From: JABDPF01 sp037384065
GTDB taxonomy: Bacteria > Pseudomonadota > Gammaproteobacteria > Xanthomonadales > SZUA-36
Reading direction: 5' to 3'
DNA: 64,000 nucleotides
Assembly: GCA_037384065.1 (NCBI GenBank)
Contig: JARROJ010000002.1
Span: 1 to 64,000, forward strand
Positions 25,707 to 35,411 of the stretch are shown piece by piece. Both the position numbers and the translations under genes were made by a program. The first letter of the stretch is position 1. Each line of letters starts with the position of its first letter. Below the pieces are notes generated by a model, which had not been told where the DNA came from, did no database searches, and was given only the letters and a program-made list of their open reading frames with translations.

Positions 25707-26742
25707 AGGGCACCACCATCACTGCATAGAATCGTTCGGAATCCCGGTTGGTGAACAGCTCCGCCCGGCTGCCCCAGGCCAGCGCCAGCCGTTCACGGAT
25801 GTTGCGAATCGCCATGCCGTGGCCACCGGTCGAAGCGCCGTCCGGGGCCAGCGGGTTGCCGATCGTGATGACCACCCGGTCATTTTCGCCGCGCCCGTAC
25901 ACGCTCAGCGTGCCGCCCTCGGACCGGGGCTGGATTCCGTGCGCAACCGCGTTCTCGAGCAGGGGCTGCAACATCAGCGGCAACACGGCCGCGCCCCGGG
26001 GCAGTTCGTCCACCCGCCACTCGATCTGCAGCCGCTCACCGAGCCGCCGCTGCTCCATGTCGAGATACTGGCGCGCCAGCTTCAGTTCCTCTTCCAGTGA
26101 AATGAGCTGGTCGGCCCGGCGCATGCTGCCGCGAAAAATGTCGGCCAGGTCCAGCGTGGCCGCCTCGGCATTGTCGGGATCGTCATGCACCAGGCTGGCG
26201 ATCGTGTTCAGGCTGTTGAACAGGAAATGCGGCTGGATGCGGGCCTGCAGGGCCTGCACGCGCGCCTCGGCCTGGGCCAGCAACTGGGCTTTCCAGCGGG
26301 CGCGGATCACCAGGTAACGAAAGAACACGAGCGCCACGAGGCCGACGGCGAACACGTTCTTGAACACGAACATGCCGATGTCGTCCGGCAACAAGCCGGG
26401 ACTGCTGATGCCGGCCCCGAGCCAGGCCGCGAAACTGAAGATCATCGCCAGGAACAGCACGATCAGCCAGCTGAACACCCAGGCGCCGTCGGTCGAGAAG
26501 CGCCGCGTCCAGCCGCTCGAAACACACAGGCCGGCGGCGCAGAACAGGGCCATCCACTGGGCGTAGACACTGGCGGTCAGCAGCCAGCGCCAACCCGGAA
26601 ACCCGCCCGGCCCGAGTCCGACGAGGACCACGGAGACTTCGGTGATCACCATGACGGCGAGCAGCAGGCGCCAGTTGCAGAACGTGGGCGGATAGACCCC
26701 CGCCGGCCGGTCCGTGAAATCCTTTTCGACGCTCTCGTTCAT
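25684..26742 (-). CDS. algZ: AlgZ/FimS-like LytS-type sensor histidine kinase
   Basis: A 352-residue inner-membrane kinase with four to six N-terminal helices (about residues 25-145) and no large periplasmic domain. The HisKA_7TM/LytS phosphorylation motif ARIQPHFLFNSLNTI places the phosphoacceptor at His172. An N box (LLENAVAHGIQP) and a G box (GGHGMAIRNIRERL) are visible, so the catalytic domain appears intact. It is the first gene of the six-gene operon that ends with hemY, tying this sensor to haem synthesis genes. Confidence 0.92.
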   Translation of the reverse strand: MNESVEKDFTDRPAGVYPPTFCNWRLLLAVMVITEVSVVLVGLGPGGFPGWRWLLTASVYAQWMALFCAAGLCVSSGWTRRFSTDGAWVFSWLIVLFLAMIFSFAAWLGAGISSPGLLPDDIGMFVFKNVFAVGLVALVFFRYLVIRARWKAQLLAQAEARVQALQARIQPHFLFNSLNTIASLVHDDPDNAEAATLDLADIFRGSMRRADQLISLEEELKLARQYLDMEQRRLGERLQIEWRVDELPRGAAVLPLMLQPLLENAVAHGIQPRSEGGTLSVYGRGENDRVVITIGNPLAPDGASTGGHGMAIRNIRERLALAWGSRAELFTNRDSERFYAVMVVPYVERTDR

Positions 26743-26789
26743 GTCCTGCGAGCCCCGGTCAGGCGGCTGAATCCGCTGTCGTCATGGCG

Positions 26790-26795
26790 TATAGT
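26790..26795 (+). promoter_or_regulatory. -10 candidate upstream of lptM
   Basis: TATAGT lies 28 bp before the lptM ATG, in the short gap between the divergent algZ and lptM genes. No clear -35 is visible, so this is a weak call. Confidence 0.3.
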
Positions 26796-26823
26796 GTAGC
26801 AGCCCTTTTTACACCGAGCGCCG

Positions 26824-27021
26824 ATGGAAAACGACCGCAGCACGCCCCGTCCGACGCAGGTCGCGACCGCCGCCCTGGCGCTCGTTCTGCTGCTCGCCGC
26901 CTGTGGACAGAGCGGCCCGCTGTACCTGCCGGACGAGCCGCCCCGAACGGTGCCGGAACAGCCCGCGGCGACGCCGCCGGCCGACGAGGACGACGAAGAC
27001 GAGGGCGCGCCGCGCCCGTAG
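26824..27021 (+). CDS. lptM: LPS-assembly lipoprotein LptM (YifL-like)
   Basis: A 65-residue lipoprotein. The lipobox LLLAAC puts the lipidated cysteine at residue 27, directly followed by the family motif GQSGPLYLP, and the tail is Pro/Glu/Asp-rich. In E. coli LptM (YifL) helps mature the LptD/LptE outer-membrane translocon. The N-terminus is longer than usual before the hydrophobic core. It sits 30 bp upstream of dapF, as yifL does in E. coli, and starts the dapF-DUF484-xerC operon. Confidence 0.88.
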   Translation: MENDRSTPRPTQVATAALALVLLLAACGQSGPLYLPDEPPRTVPEQPAATPPADEDDEDEGAPRP

Positions 27022-27051
27022 CCGGGGCGCGCGACCGGCATCGATCCGACC

Positions 27052-27882
27052 GTGAGCCTGCAATTCCACAAGATGCACGGCGCCGGCAACGACTTCGTGC
27101 TGATCGATTTGCGCAGCGAGGTCTTCGAACCCGGTCCCGAAACGGCCCGCGCCCTGGCCGACCGGCATCGCGGCGTCGGTTGTGACCAGATTCTTCTGTT
27201 GCACGCCCCTAACGACCCGGCGCACCTGCTGCGCTACGAAATCTGGAACGCCGACGGCACGCCCGCCGGCCAGTGCGGCAACGGCGCCCGCTGCGTCGCC
27301 CTCCACATCGCCCGCAACGGCGAGTACCCGGGGCGGCCCTACACGCTGGAGAGTCCGGCCGGCGTCGTCACCGTGCGGCACTGCGACGACGGCGAGTTCG
27401 AGCTCGACATGGGCGTTCCGGTGTTCGACCCGGAACGCGTGCCGCTGACGCTGACGGGCGAACGGGGGCAGTACCGTCTCGAATCGCCCTGGGGGCGGCT
27501 GGCCTTCGGCGCCGCCTGGCTCGGCAACCCGCACGCCCTGCTGATCCGCGACTCGACGGACGATGCGGACATTCCTGCGATCGGCGCCTGGCTGGGCGGC
27601 CACGCCGCCTTTCCCGAAGGCGTCAACGTCGGGTTCGCCGCGCTGCGAGGCCGCGGCGCCATCGATCTGCGGGTCGTCGAACGGGGCGCGGGCGAAACCC
27701 TGGCCTGCGGCTCGGGCGCCTGCGCGGCGGTCGCCATACTGCGCCGTTTCGGCCAGGTCGACGAGCGCGTCGAGGTCTTTCTGCCGGGCGGCCGTCTTGT
27801 GATACAGTGGCCCGGAAACGCGGCCCCGGTGTCGATGAAGGGGCCGGCCGAACACGTATTCAGAGGGATCATGAATGAGTGA
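27052..27882 (+). CDS. dapF: Diaminopimelate epimerase
   Basis: Interconverts LL- and meso-diaminopimelate for lysine and peptidoglycan. 276 residues; the two catalytic cysteines are Cys75 in GQCGNGARC and Cys219 in LACGSGACA. The N-terminal FHKMHGAGNDFVLID is canonical. The start is GTG 27052. It overlaps the next gene by eight bases. Confidence 0.97.
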   Translation: MSLQFHKMHGAGNDFVLIDLRSEVFEPGPETARALADRHRGVGCDQILLLHAPNDPAHLLRYEIWNADGTPAGQCGNGARCVALHIARNGEYPGRPYTLESPAGVVTVRHCDDGEFELDMGVPVFDPERVPLTLTGERGQYRLESPWGRLAFGAAWLGNPHALLIRDSTDDADIPAIGAWLGGHAAFPEGVNVGFAALRGRGAIDLRVVERGAGETLACGSGACAAVAILRRFGQVDERVEVFLPGGRLVIQWPGNAAPVSMKGPAEHVFRGIMNE

Positions 27883-28576
27883 CGACAAGGCAGCTCTCGA
27901 GGACGTTGTCGCCAGCTATCTCCGCAAACACACCGATTTTCTGACCGAACACCCCGACCTGCTGGAACAGCTGGAACTGCAGCACGGCAGCGGATCCGCG
28001 GTGTCCCTGATCGAGCGCCAGGTCGAACAGCTGCGCACCGCGAACGCGGATCTGCGCGACCGCCTGAATCGCCTGGTCAACGTCGCCGCGGAAAACGAGC
28101 AACTGATGTCGCGACTGCACCGGCTGACCCTGGAGCTGATGCCGATCGAGGCGCCCGGCGCGTTCTTCGACCGGCTCGGCCACGCGCTGCGCGACGACTT
28201 CGGCATCGAGGTGCTGAGTCTCTGCCTGTTCGATCCGGCGGCCGCCGCGGACGCCGGCGACGACGTTTTCGCCGTCACCCGTGAGGATGCCGCGCTGGAC
28301 CCCTTCCGCAAACTGCTCGATGACGGACAGGCGCTTTGCGGCCGCCTGAGCGAGAGCAAGCTCGGGTTTCTGTTCGGCGCGCGGGCGGAACAGGTGCGGT
28401 CGACCGCCCTGGTGCCGCTGGGCCTGCAGGGCCGCGATGGCCTGATGGCGCTCGGCAGCGAAGACCCCGACCGTTTCTTCCCGGGCATGGGCACCCTGTT
28501 TCTCGGCCTGCTGGCGGACGTGATCGCCGCCCGTCTCGCGCTGTCACGGCCGACCGAGCAGCGCCGCTCGGCCTGA
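27875..28576 (+). CDS. DUF484 family protein
   Basis: A 233-residue cytosolic protein with an N-terminal helical and coiled-coil segment (VVASYLRKHTDFLTEHPDLL, then about residues 45-90) and a GAF-like C-terminal domain. It always lies between dapF and xerC in this arrangement, but no function is established. GAGGG upstream of the ATG is a good ribosome-binding site inside the end of dapF. Confidence 0.92.
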   Translation: MSDDKAALEDVVASYLRKHTDFLTEHPDLLEQLELQHGSGSAVSLIERQVEQLRTANADLRDRLNRLVNVAAENEQLMSRLHRLTLELMPIEAPGAFFDRLGHALRDDFGIEVLSLCLFDPAAAADAGDDVFAVTREDAALDPFRKLLDDGQALCGRLSESKLGFLFGARAEQVRSTALVPLGLQGRDGLMALGSEDPDRFFPGMGTLFLGLLADVIAARLALSRPTEQRRSA

Positions 28577-28586
28577 CGGCCCGGGC

Positions 28587-29474
28587 ATGCGCGGCCAGGC
28601 GGAATTCCTCGACTACCTGACGCATGAGCGCCGCCTGTCGCCGAATACCGTAGCGGCCTATCGGCGCGACCTCGATGCGCTGGCGACGGAGCTGGCCCGC
28701 CACGAGATCGATGACCCGCGCCGAGTCGACGAGCACCACGTCCGCGGCCTGATCACCCGGCGGCACCGCGCGGGCCTCGGCCCGCGCAGCATCCAGCGCC
28801 TGCTTTCCGCGATCCGCAGCTACTATCGCTACCTGATGCGCGAGGGACTGGCCGACGCCAACCCGGCCGCGGCGGTCAAAGCGCCGCGCGCGGCCAAGAA
28901 GCTGCCGGCCACGCTCGACACCGACGCGGTCGCGCGCCTGCTGGACTTCGAGCCGCGAACGCCGCTGGAAATCCGTGACAAGGCGATGCTGGAGCTGTTC
29001 TACTCCTCGGGATTGCGCCTGTCGGAACTGGCCACGCTCACCTGGGACCAGCTGGACACGGCCTCCGGCCTGCTGCGCGTCACCGGCAAGGGCAACAAGA
29101 CCCGGCTGGTGCCGATCGGCCGGTACGCGGTACACGCGCTGGACGCCTGGCGCCGCGTGCGCGGCAACTTCGCCGGTTTCGAGGTGCCGTGCGTGTTCGT
29201 CAGCCAGCGCGGCACGCCGATCGCGGTCCGCACCATCCAGTCGCGGATCCGGCACTGGGCCCGCAAACAGGGTCTGCCGCAGCACGTTCATCACCACCTG
29301 CTGCGCCACAGCTTCGCCAGCCACCTGCTCGAATCGTCGGGCGACCTGCGGGCCGTGCAGGAACTGCTCGGCCACGCCGACATCTCCACGACGCAGGTTT
29401 ACACCCACCTCGATTTCCAGCACCTTGCCCGCGTTTACGACAAGGCGCATCCACGGGCGAAGAAGAAGTCCTGA
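28587..29474 (+). CDS. xerC: Tyrosine recombinase XerC
   Basis: Resolves chromosome dimers at dif together with XerD. 295 residues with a SAM-like N-terminal domain (residues 1-90) and a catalytic domain. The catalytic residues are visible in SSGLRLSEL (Arg), GKGNKTR (Lys), HLLRHSFASHLL (His and Arg), LGHADISTTQ (His) and VYTHLD (Tyr). The dapF-DUF484 context identifies it as XerC rather than a phage integrase. It ends four bases from the convergent aquaporin gene. Confidence 0.95.
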   Translation: MRGQAEFLDYLTHERRLSPNTVAAYRRDLDALATELARHEIDDPRRVDEHHVRGLITRRHRAGLGPRSIQRLLSAIRSYYRYLMREGLADANPAAAVKAPRAAKKLPATLDTDAVARLLDFEPRTPLEIRDKAMLELFYSSGLRLSELATLTWDQLDTASGLLRVTGKGNKTRLVPIGRYAVHALDAWRRVRGNFAGFEVPCVFVSQRGTPIAVRTIQSRIRHWARKQGLPQHVHHHLLRHSFASHLLESSGDLRAVQELLGHADISTTQVYTHLDFQHLARVYDKAHPRAKKKS

Positions 29475-29478
29475 CCGC

Positions 29479-30180
29479 TCAGGACTTCCCGTTCTCGAAC
29501 CAGCGGTAAACGAGCCCGGCGATCGCCGCGCCGGCCAGGGGCGCGATCCAGAACAGCCACAGCTGGGCCAGCGCCCAGTCGCCGACCAGGAGCGCCGGAC
29601 CGGTACTGCGCGCCGGGTTTACCGAGGTGTTGGTGACCGGGATGCTGATCAGGTGGATCAGGGTCAGGCACAGGCCGATCGCGATCGGCGCGAAACCGGC
29701 CGGCGCCCGCTTGTCGGTCGCGCCCAGGATGACGAACAGGAACATCAGCGTCAGCACCACCTCGGCCCCGAAACCCGCCTGCATCGAATAACCGTGCGGG
29801 GAATGTTCGCCATACCCGTTCGCCGCCAGGCCGTTCGCGAGGTCGTAGCCGCCCGGCGCACCGCTGGCGATCCAGTAGAGGACCCAGGCGGCGAGAATGG
29901 CGCCCAGCACCTGGGCAACCACGTATGCGGGCAACTCCGCGAAGCGAAACCGGCCCGCGACGGCGAGACCCAGCGACACGGCCGGGTTGAGGTGACAGCC
30001 CGAGATGTGGCCGATGGCGAACGCCATGGTCAGCACCGTCAGACCGAAGGCCAGCGCCACGCCCGCATACCCGATGCCGACGTCGGGGATGCCGGCCGCC
30101 AGAACGGCGGACCCGCAGCCGCCGAACACCAGCCAGAATGTGCCGATGAACTCGGCGGCGGATTTCTTTGCTAACGACAT
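29479..30180 (-). CDS. aqpZ: Aquaporin Z
   Basis: A water channel of 233 residues with six membrane helices and two NPA half-helices, SGCHLNPAVS and SVNPARSTGPAL. The arginine after the second NPA is the selectivity-filter arginine, and the family start KKSAAEFIGTFWLVFGGCG matches AqpZ rather than glycerol facilitators. GGGAGGG precedes the ATG. It is a single-gene unit. Confidence 0.95.
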   Translation of the reverse strand: MSLAKKSAAEFIGTFWLVFGGCGSAVLAAGIPDVGIGYAGVALAFGLTVLTMAFAIGHISGCHLNPAVSLGLAVAGRFRFAELPAYVVAQVLGAILAAWVLYWIASGAPGGYDLANGLAANGYGEHSPHGYSMQAGFGAEVVLTLMFLFVILGATDKRAPAGFAPIAIGLCLTLIHLISIPVTNTSVNPARSTGPALLVGDWALAQLWLFWIAPLAGAAIAGLVYRWFENGKS

Positions 30181-30299
30181 GGATCATTCCCTCCCGGGGT
30201 TCGTTGGTGTGGAAAGACGCAACCGCTGTACCGGCGCGGCGGCGCCGGACGACCGTTCTAACCCGAGCATAGTCCAGCCCGGGGCGAAGGTCAGCGCGC

Positions 30300-30830
30300 T
30301 CAGCACGCGCCGTCGCCATCGTCGATCCGCCGCGCCCGGTACTGCCGGATCGCCAGCTGGCTGCCGGCCCAGTAGCCGACGTACGCCGCGACGAACCAGG
30401 CCCACAGGTGTTCGCCGCGAAAACCCTGCATCCAGTAAACCGGCCAGGCGATGGCGAGGAACGTATTGGTGATCGCCTCGATGAAGATGCCGATGAGCAT
30501 GTCGAACGAAATCGCGGCCAGGAAAGCGCTGAAGCCCTCGAACGAACGAACGAGATTCCACAGGTCCCGACCCTCGATTACCAGCCAGGTCAGGAACGCG
30601 ACCACGCCGTAGAATCCGCCGCCCAGGGCCAGCCACTTGCGCTGCACCACGTCGGCCTGCTTGCGCTTGTCCTTGTCCTTGCTCAGGCGCTTGATCTCGC
30701 GCTCGACGTCGCGCAGCCCCTCGACGTTGCCGAGATAGCCGTTGCGCAACGCCCACCAGGCCAGGAACCAGGCGGTCACGGCGACCGGCAGACCGGCCTT
30801 GAGCAGCGCCATGAAGAGTTCGGTGATCAT
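30300..30830 (-). CDS. Hypothetical inner-membrane protein
   Basis: A 176-residue protein with about four hydrophobic segments (residues 3-25, 63-83, 98-128 and 140-158) and a strongly charged cytoplasmic loop between the first two (EREIKRLSKDKDKRK). The ATG at 30830 is chosen as the first start next to the first helix. I do not recognise a family. It lies alone between the aquaporin gene and the divergent hslV. Confidence 0.7.
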   Translation of the reverse strand: MITELFMALLKAGLPVAVTAWFLAWWALRNGYLGNVEGLRDVEREIKRLSKDKDKRKQADVVQRKWLALGGGFYGVVAFLTWLVIEGRDLWNLVRSFEGFSAFLAAISFDMLIGIFIEAITNTFLAIAWPVYWMQGFRGEHLWAWFVAAYVGYWAGSQLAIRQYRARRIDDGDGAC

Positions 30831-30976
30831 CGACTCCGGATTGTGCCGCCTGACGGAAACACTGTCGATAGCGCCGGCCTTCCGCAGCCGGTTGTTTTGA
30901 ACCGGCCCTATCCCCACTTTGCAGGCATGACGGGGCGGCGGCAGCCGCCTTCACCAGCCAGTTTGAGGAGTCCATC

Positions 30977-31522
30977 GTGGAACAGTATCGCGGCACCACC
31001 ATCTGCTCGGTCCGGCGCGGCAACCTCGTCGTCATGGGCGGCGACGGCCAGGTCACGCTCGGCAACACCGTCATGAAGGCGAACGCCCGCAAGGTGCGCC
31101 GCCTGTACCGGGACCAGGTGCTGGCCGGCTTCGCCGGCGCCACGGCCGACGCCTTCACGCTGTTCGAGCGCTTCGAGGGCAAGCTGGAAAAGCACTCGGG
31201 CCACCTGGTCCGGGCGGCTGTCGAGATGGCGAAAGACTGGCGCACCGATCGCGCGCTGCGCCGCCTCGAAGCGCTGCTGGCGATTGCCGACAAGGAAAAT
31301 TCCCTGCTGATCTCCGGCAACGGCGACGTGATCCAGCCGGAACACGGCCTGATCGCGATCGGCTCCGGCGGCCCGTTCGCGCAAGCCGCCGCACTGGCGC
31401 TGCTGCGCAACACCGAACTCGACGCCGAGGCGATCGCCCGGCAGGCGCTGGAGATCGCCGCGGATATCTGTATTTACACCAATGCGAACCTGACGGTCGA
31501 GACACTCGAAGTCGACGCATAG
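30977..31522 (+). CDS. hslV: ATP-dependent protease subunit HslV
   Basis: The proteolytic dodecamer partner of HslU. 181 residues with a short propeptide MEQYRG before the nucleophile threonine of TTICSVRR, so maturation would remove six residues rather than the single methionine seen in E. coli. MGGDGQVTLG, GFAGATADAFTL and GSGGPFAQAAA are family motifs. The start is GTG 30977, preceded by TTTGAGGAG. Confidence 0.96.
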   Translation: MEQYRGTTICSVRRGNLVVMGGDGQVTLGNTVMKANARKVRRLYRDQVLAGFAGATADAFTLFERFEGKLEKHSGHLVRAAVEMAKDWRTDRALRRLEALLAIADKENSLLISGNGDVIQPEHGLIAIGSGGPFAQAAALALLRNTELDAEAIARQALEIAADICIYTNANLTVETLEVDA

Positions 31523-31628
31523 GCGAAACACGAACGGAGGAGCGCCTTCAGGCGCGACCCGGTCGCCCGGCGACGCGCGGCTGCAACCGCGCCCGGCGGT
31601 CGACCAAAACACCAGGAAGCCCCAAGCC

Positions 31629-32975
<1,347 letters not shown>

Positions 32976-33167
32976 GCGTCGCAACGGACACCGCGGCCGC
33001 CGGGCGTCAGCCGTGAGCGGCGGGCACGAAAGCCGGTAATCGGGTTCGAGCGAGACGCAGAATCGCGCGGGCGGCACTGGTCGTGCAGCCCCTGAACGAA
33101 CGGTTCCGCCCCGGTCCTGCGAAGGTCCATGCCGCCGGCTTCCTCGGCGGCCGGTCGGGCGGCAGCC

Positions 33168-33608
33168 TCAGCTCCAGATATCGTCCTGCCGCGTCATGTC
33201 GAACAGCGCTTCCGCATCCCGCACCAGCTTGTCGGCCAGGTTTTTCATTTCCGAGCGAGCGGAATCGGTCAGGGCCGCGTTTTCGGCCTGCCTGCGGATC
33301 CGTTCGGCGTCCGCCTGCCATTTGAGCGCGAAGTGGTTGGCCACGTCTTTCGGGTTGACGGCCACGGAACCGGCGACATGGTCGGTGACGACCGCCGGGC
33401 CGGAAATCGTCCAGATGAACTGGCTTTTCTGCGCGGCGGACCAGATTTTCGCGATCAGAATCCGGTCCGGCACCGCCCACATCGGCGTCGCGTCGATCGC
33501 CACGCCGGTCACGGCGCGGGCCTTGATCATCTGCTCCACCACGCGGTCGAGTTCGGATTTGAACCACGCCCTGAATGCGTCGTTGTCCGTGTCGTTTTTC
33601 TTGCTCAT
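33168..33608 (-). CDS. DUF4826-like small protein
   Basis: A 146-residue soluble protein. The middle segment (IWSAAQKSQFIWTISGPAVVTDHV, split here by function: a strand-turn-strand, then NPKDVANHFALKWQ) resembles the DUF4826 pattern of an aromatic-rich strand, a GxxPTDY-like turn and a helix starting with a prolyl segment and ending in W. The match is by eye and distant. No catalytic motif is visible. It lies next to the sulfotransferase gene on the same strand, 41 bp downstream of that gene's stop. Confidence 0.6.
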   Translation of the reverse strand: MSKKNDTDNDAFRAWFKSELDRVVEQMIKARAVTGVAIDATPMWAVPDRILIAKIWSAAQKSQFIWTISGPAVVTDHVAGSVAVNPKDVANHFALKWQADAERIRRQAENAALTDSARSEMKNLADKLVRDAEALFDMTRQDDIWS

Positions 33609-33649
33609 CGCTGTTTACCCCGAAACCCGTTCAGCGCCGTCGGCTCGGT

Positions 33650-35242
33650 CTACGCCGTCGGGTTTCCATTTTCGTCCACCAGGCGCGCGGCTTCCAATCG
33701 TTGCCGCACGGGCTCCATCCCGTCCGCCACGTTGCGCCAGCGCCCGATCGAACTCGTGTAAATCGGTTCCCGGACCTGCGCGGCGCTCGCCGTCGAACAC
33801 GCCCGCGAGCTGTCCTCGATTTCGACCATCTCCTCCGACCACGGGATACCGACGAACTCGGCGATCTGCCGGGACACCGTCAACGGGTCCGACACCAGCG
33901 CCTCGTAGCGCACGTCGAGTATCGCGCCGGGCATCAGTCGATGCCAGTGGTCCATGGTCTCGCGGTACGCGACATAATACGCGGCGAGGTCGTCCAGGTC
34001 GTAGGAGTAAAAGTAGGCCCGCGAGAACAGGGTCTTGAACACCGCGTAGCAGGCGTCCATCGGATCCCGAACCATGTGGATGATTCGCGCCCGCGGAAAC
34101 GCCTTGCGGATCAGGCCGCAATAAAGGTAGTTGAAGGGCGTCTTGTCCAGGTACACCGACGCGTCGCCGAGCATGCCGCGCATGTTGGCCAGGTAGCGGC
34201 GGGCGATTTCACCGTAGTCCACTTCCAGCGCCGCAGCGAGCGGCGACAGCCCCCGTTCGGGGTTCGCGGCCAGGTACTCGTTAATGACGGACGTGAACGC
34301 CAGCGTGAAATCGTAGATCTCTTCTGCCGAGCGCACGTCTCCACCTCGCGTGACCAGGCGCTCGACCAACGTCGTCCCGGTGCGCGGCAGGCCGACGATG
34401 AACACCGGCGATTCGGTCGCTCCGGATTCGGGAATCGCGTCGAATGCCTCCGGCCGGAACGTCTCCAGCAGCCCGCGGATGTTCGCGAGTTCATCGGTCA
34501 GCCGGTAACGGATCAGGCGTTTCTGAAGCGCGGCGCCGGTCCGGAGCGTTTCGAACGAATCCCGGTGCTCGCCCAGGTCTTCGAGCTCCTTGGCCAGGGC
34601 GAAGCAGGCGTTGACCGCCTCGTTCGGGGGCGGGGATCCATCCAGGAACCCGCGCAGAGACGCGACGTGATTGCGATCCGGCGTCTGCGTACGCAGCATG
34701 GACCGCAACAGGAGCTTCCGGCCGATGGCCGGAGGCTGCAGGGCGAGGTAGTCCGCTATGGCCTGCTCGGCCGACTCGGTCCTGCCGAGGAAGAACTGGT
34801 TGGTCGCGAAGCGGGAGAGAAATTCCGCGCCGTTTCGTTCGTCCGCGGGCACGGCCTGCAGAAACGCTTCGGCGCCCGCATGGTTGCCGCACTCGCCATA
34901 GAGACGGGCCACGCTCAGCTGGATTTCGGAATTCCCCGGGTGCCGGGCGGCAAGCTCGGCCGCCGTCGCCTGCGCCTCGAGACCCCGGCGGCAAATCAAC
35001 TGGATCTGCGCCTTCCGCAGGCGATATTCGGGCTTCTCCGGATCGAGGCCAATGGCCCGGTCGATGTGTTCGAGCGCAGCGGCCGCCCGATCCTGTGCCA
35101 TCGCCACCTCGCACGCCAGAGCCTGAACCTCGGCCGCGTCCGGCGACTCGGCGAGCAGCCGACCGGAGAGGCTGGCCGCTTCCCCGACCTGCCCCTGGGA
35201 AAGAAGCCGCATGGCGAAGTTCACTTTTCGGATTTGATTCAT
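33650..35242 (-). CDS. TPR-containing sulfotransferase family protein (copy 1)
   Basis: A 530-residue protein with N-terminal tetratricopeptide-like helices (about residues 1-250) joined to a PAPS-dependent sulfotransferase domain. The 5'-phosphosulfate loop FIVGLPRTGTTLVERL is at 281-296 and the 3'-phosphate motif RIIHMVRDPMDACYAVFK begins near 386. The TPR part probably binds a peptide or protein acceptor (inference). Start ATG 35242; the frame is open upstream without conserved sequence. It is divergent from a sulfotransferase-like gene and is one of three such fusions within 10 kb. Confidence 0.88.
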   Translation of the reverse strand: MNQIRKVNFAMRLLSQGQVGEAASLSGRLLAESPDAAEVQALACEVAMAQDRAAAALEHIDRAIGLDPEKPEYRLRKAQIQLICRRGLEAQATAAELAARHPGNSEIQLSVARLYGECGNHAGAEAFLQAVPADERNGAEFLSRFATNQFFLGRTESAEQAIADYLALQPPAIGRKLLLRSMLRTQTPDRNHVASLRGFLDGSPPPNEAVNACFALAKELEDLGEHRDSFETLRTGAALQKRLIRYRLTDELANIRGLLETFRPEAFDAIPESGATESPVFIVGLPRTGTTLVERLVTRGGDVRSAEEIYDFTLAFTSVINEYLAANPERGLSPLAAALEVDYGEIARRYLANMRGMLGDASVYLDKTPFNYLYCGLIRKAFPRARIIHMVRDPMDACYAVFKTLFSRAYFYSYDLDDLAAYYVAYRETMDHWHRLMPGAILDVRYEALVSDPLTVSRQIAEFVGIPWSEEMVEIEDSSRACSTASAAQVREPIYTSSIGRWRNVADGMEPVRQRLEAARLVDENGNPTA

Positions 35243-35411
35243 CAGGCTGATTCCGGCTCTGAACGACGCGCCGTTCCGGCCAATGCGCGGGGCGGACGTC
35301 GTCCCCGTAGTCGAGGGATGCGGTATTTTACACGCATCCGGCAGCGCCTGGTGCGTCGACCGGCGCACGCCTTCCGCGCCGCGATTGACAATTTCCGAAG
35401 GGGCGGAGAGT

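Noticed and set aside
28587..29474. Tyrosine recombinase as a mark of an integrated element
   Set aside because: The dapF-DUF484-xerC order identifies the housekeeping XerC, and no attachment-site duplication or phage genes are near.
31575..31592. GCGCGG/CCGCGC hairpin between hslV and hslU as a terminator
   Set aside because: It has a six-base stem and no following T tract. hslU has no obvious promoter of its own, so full termination here is unlikely.
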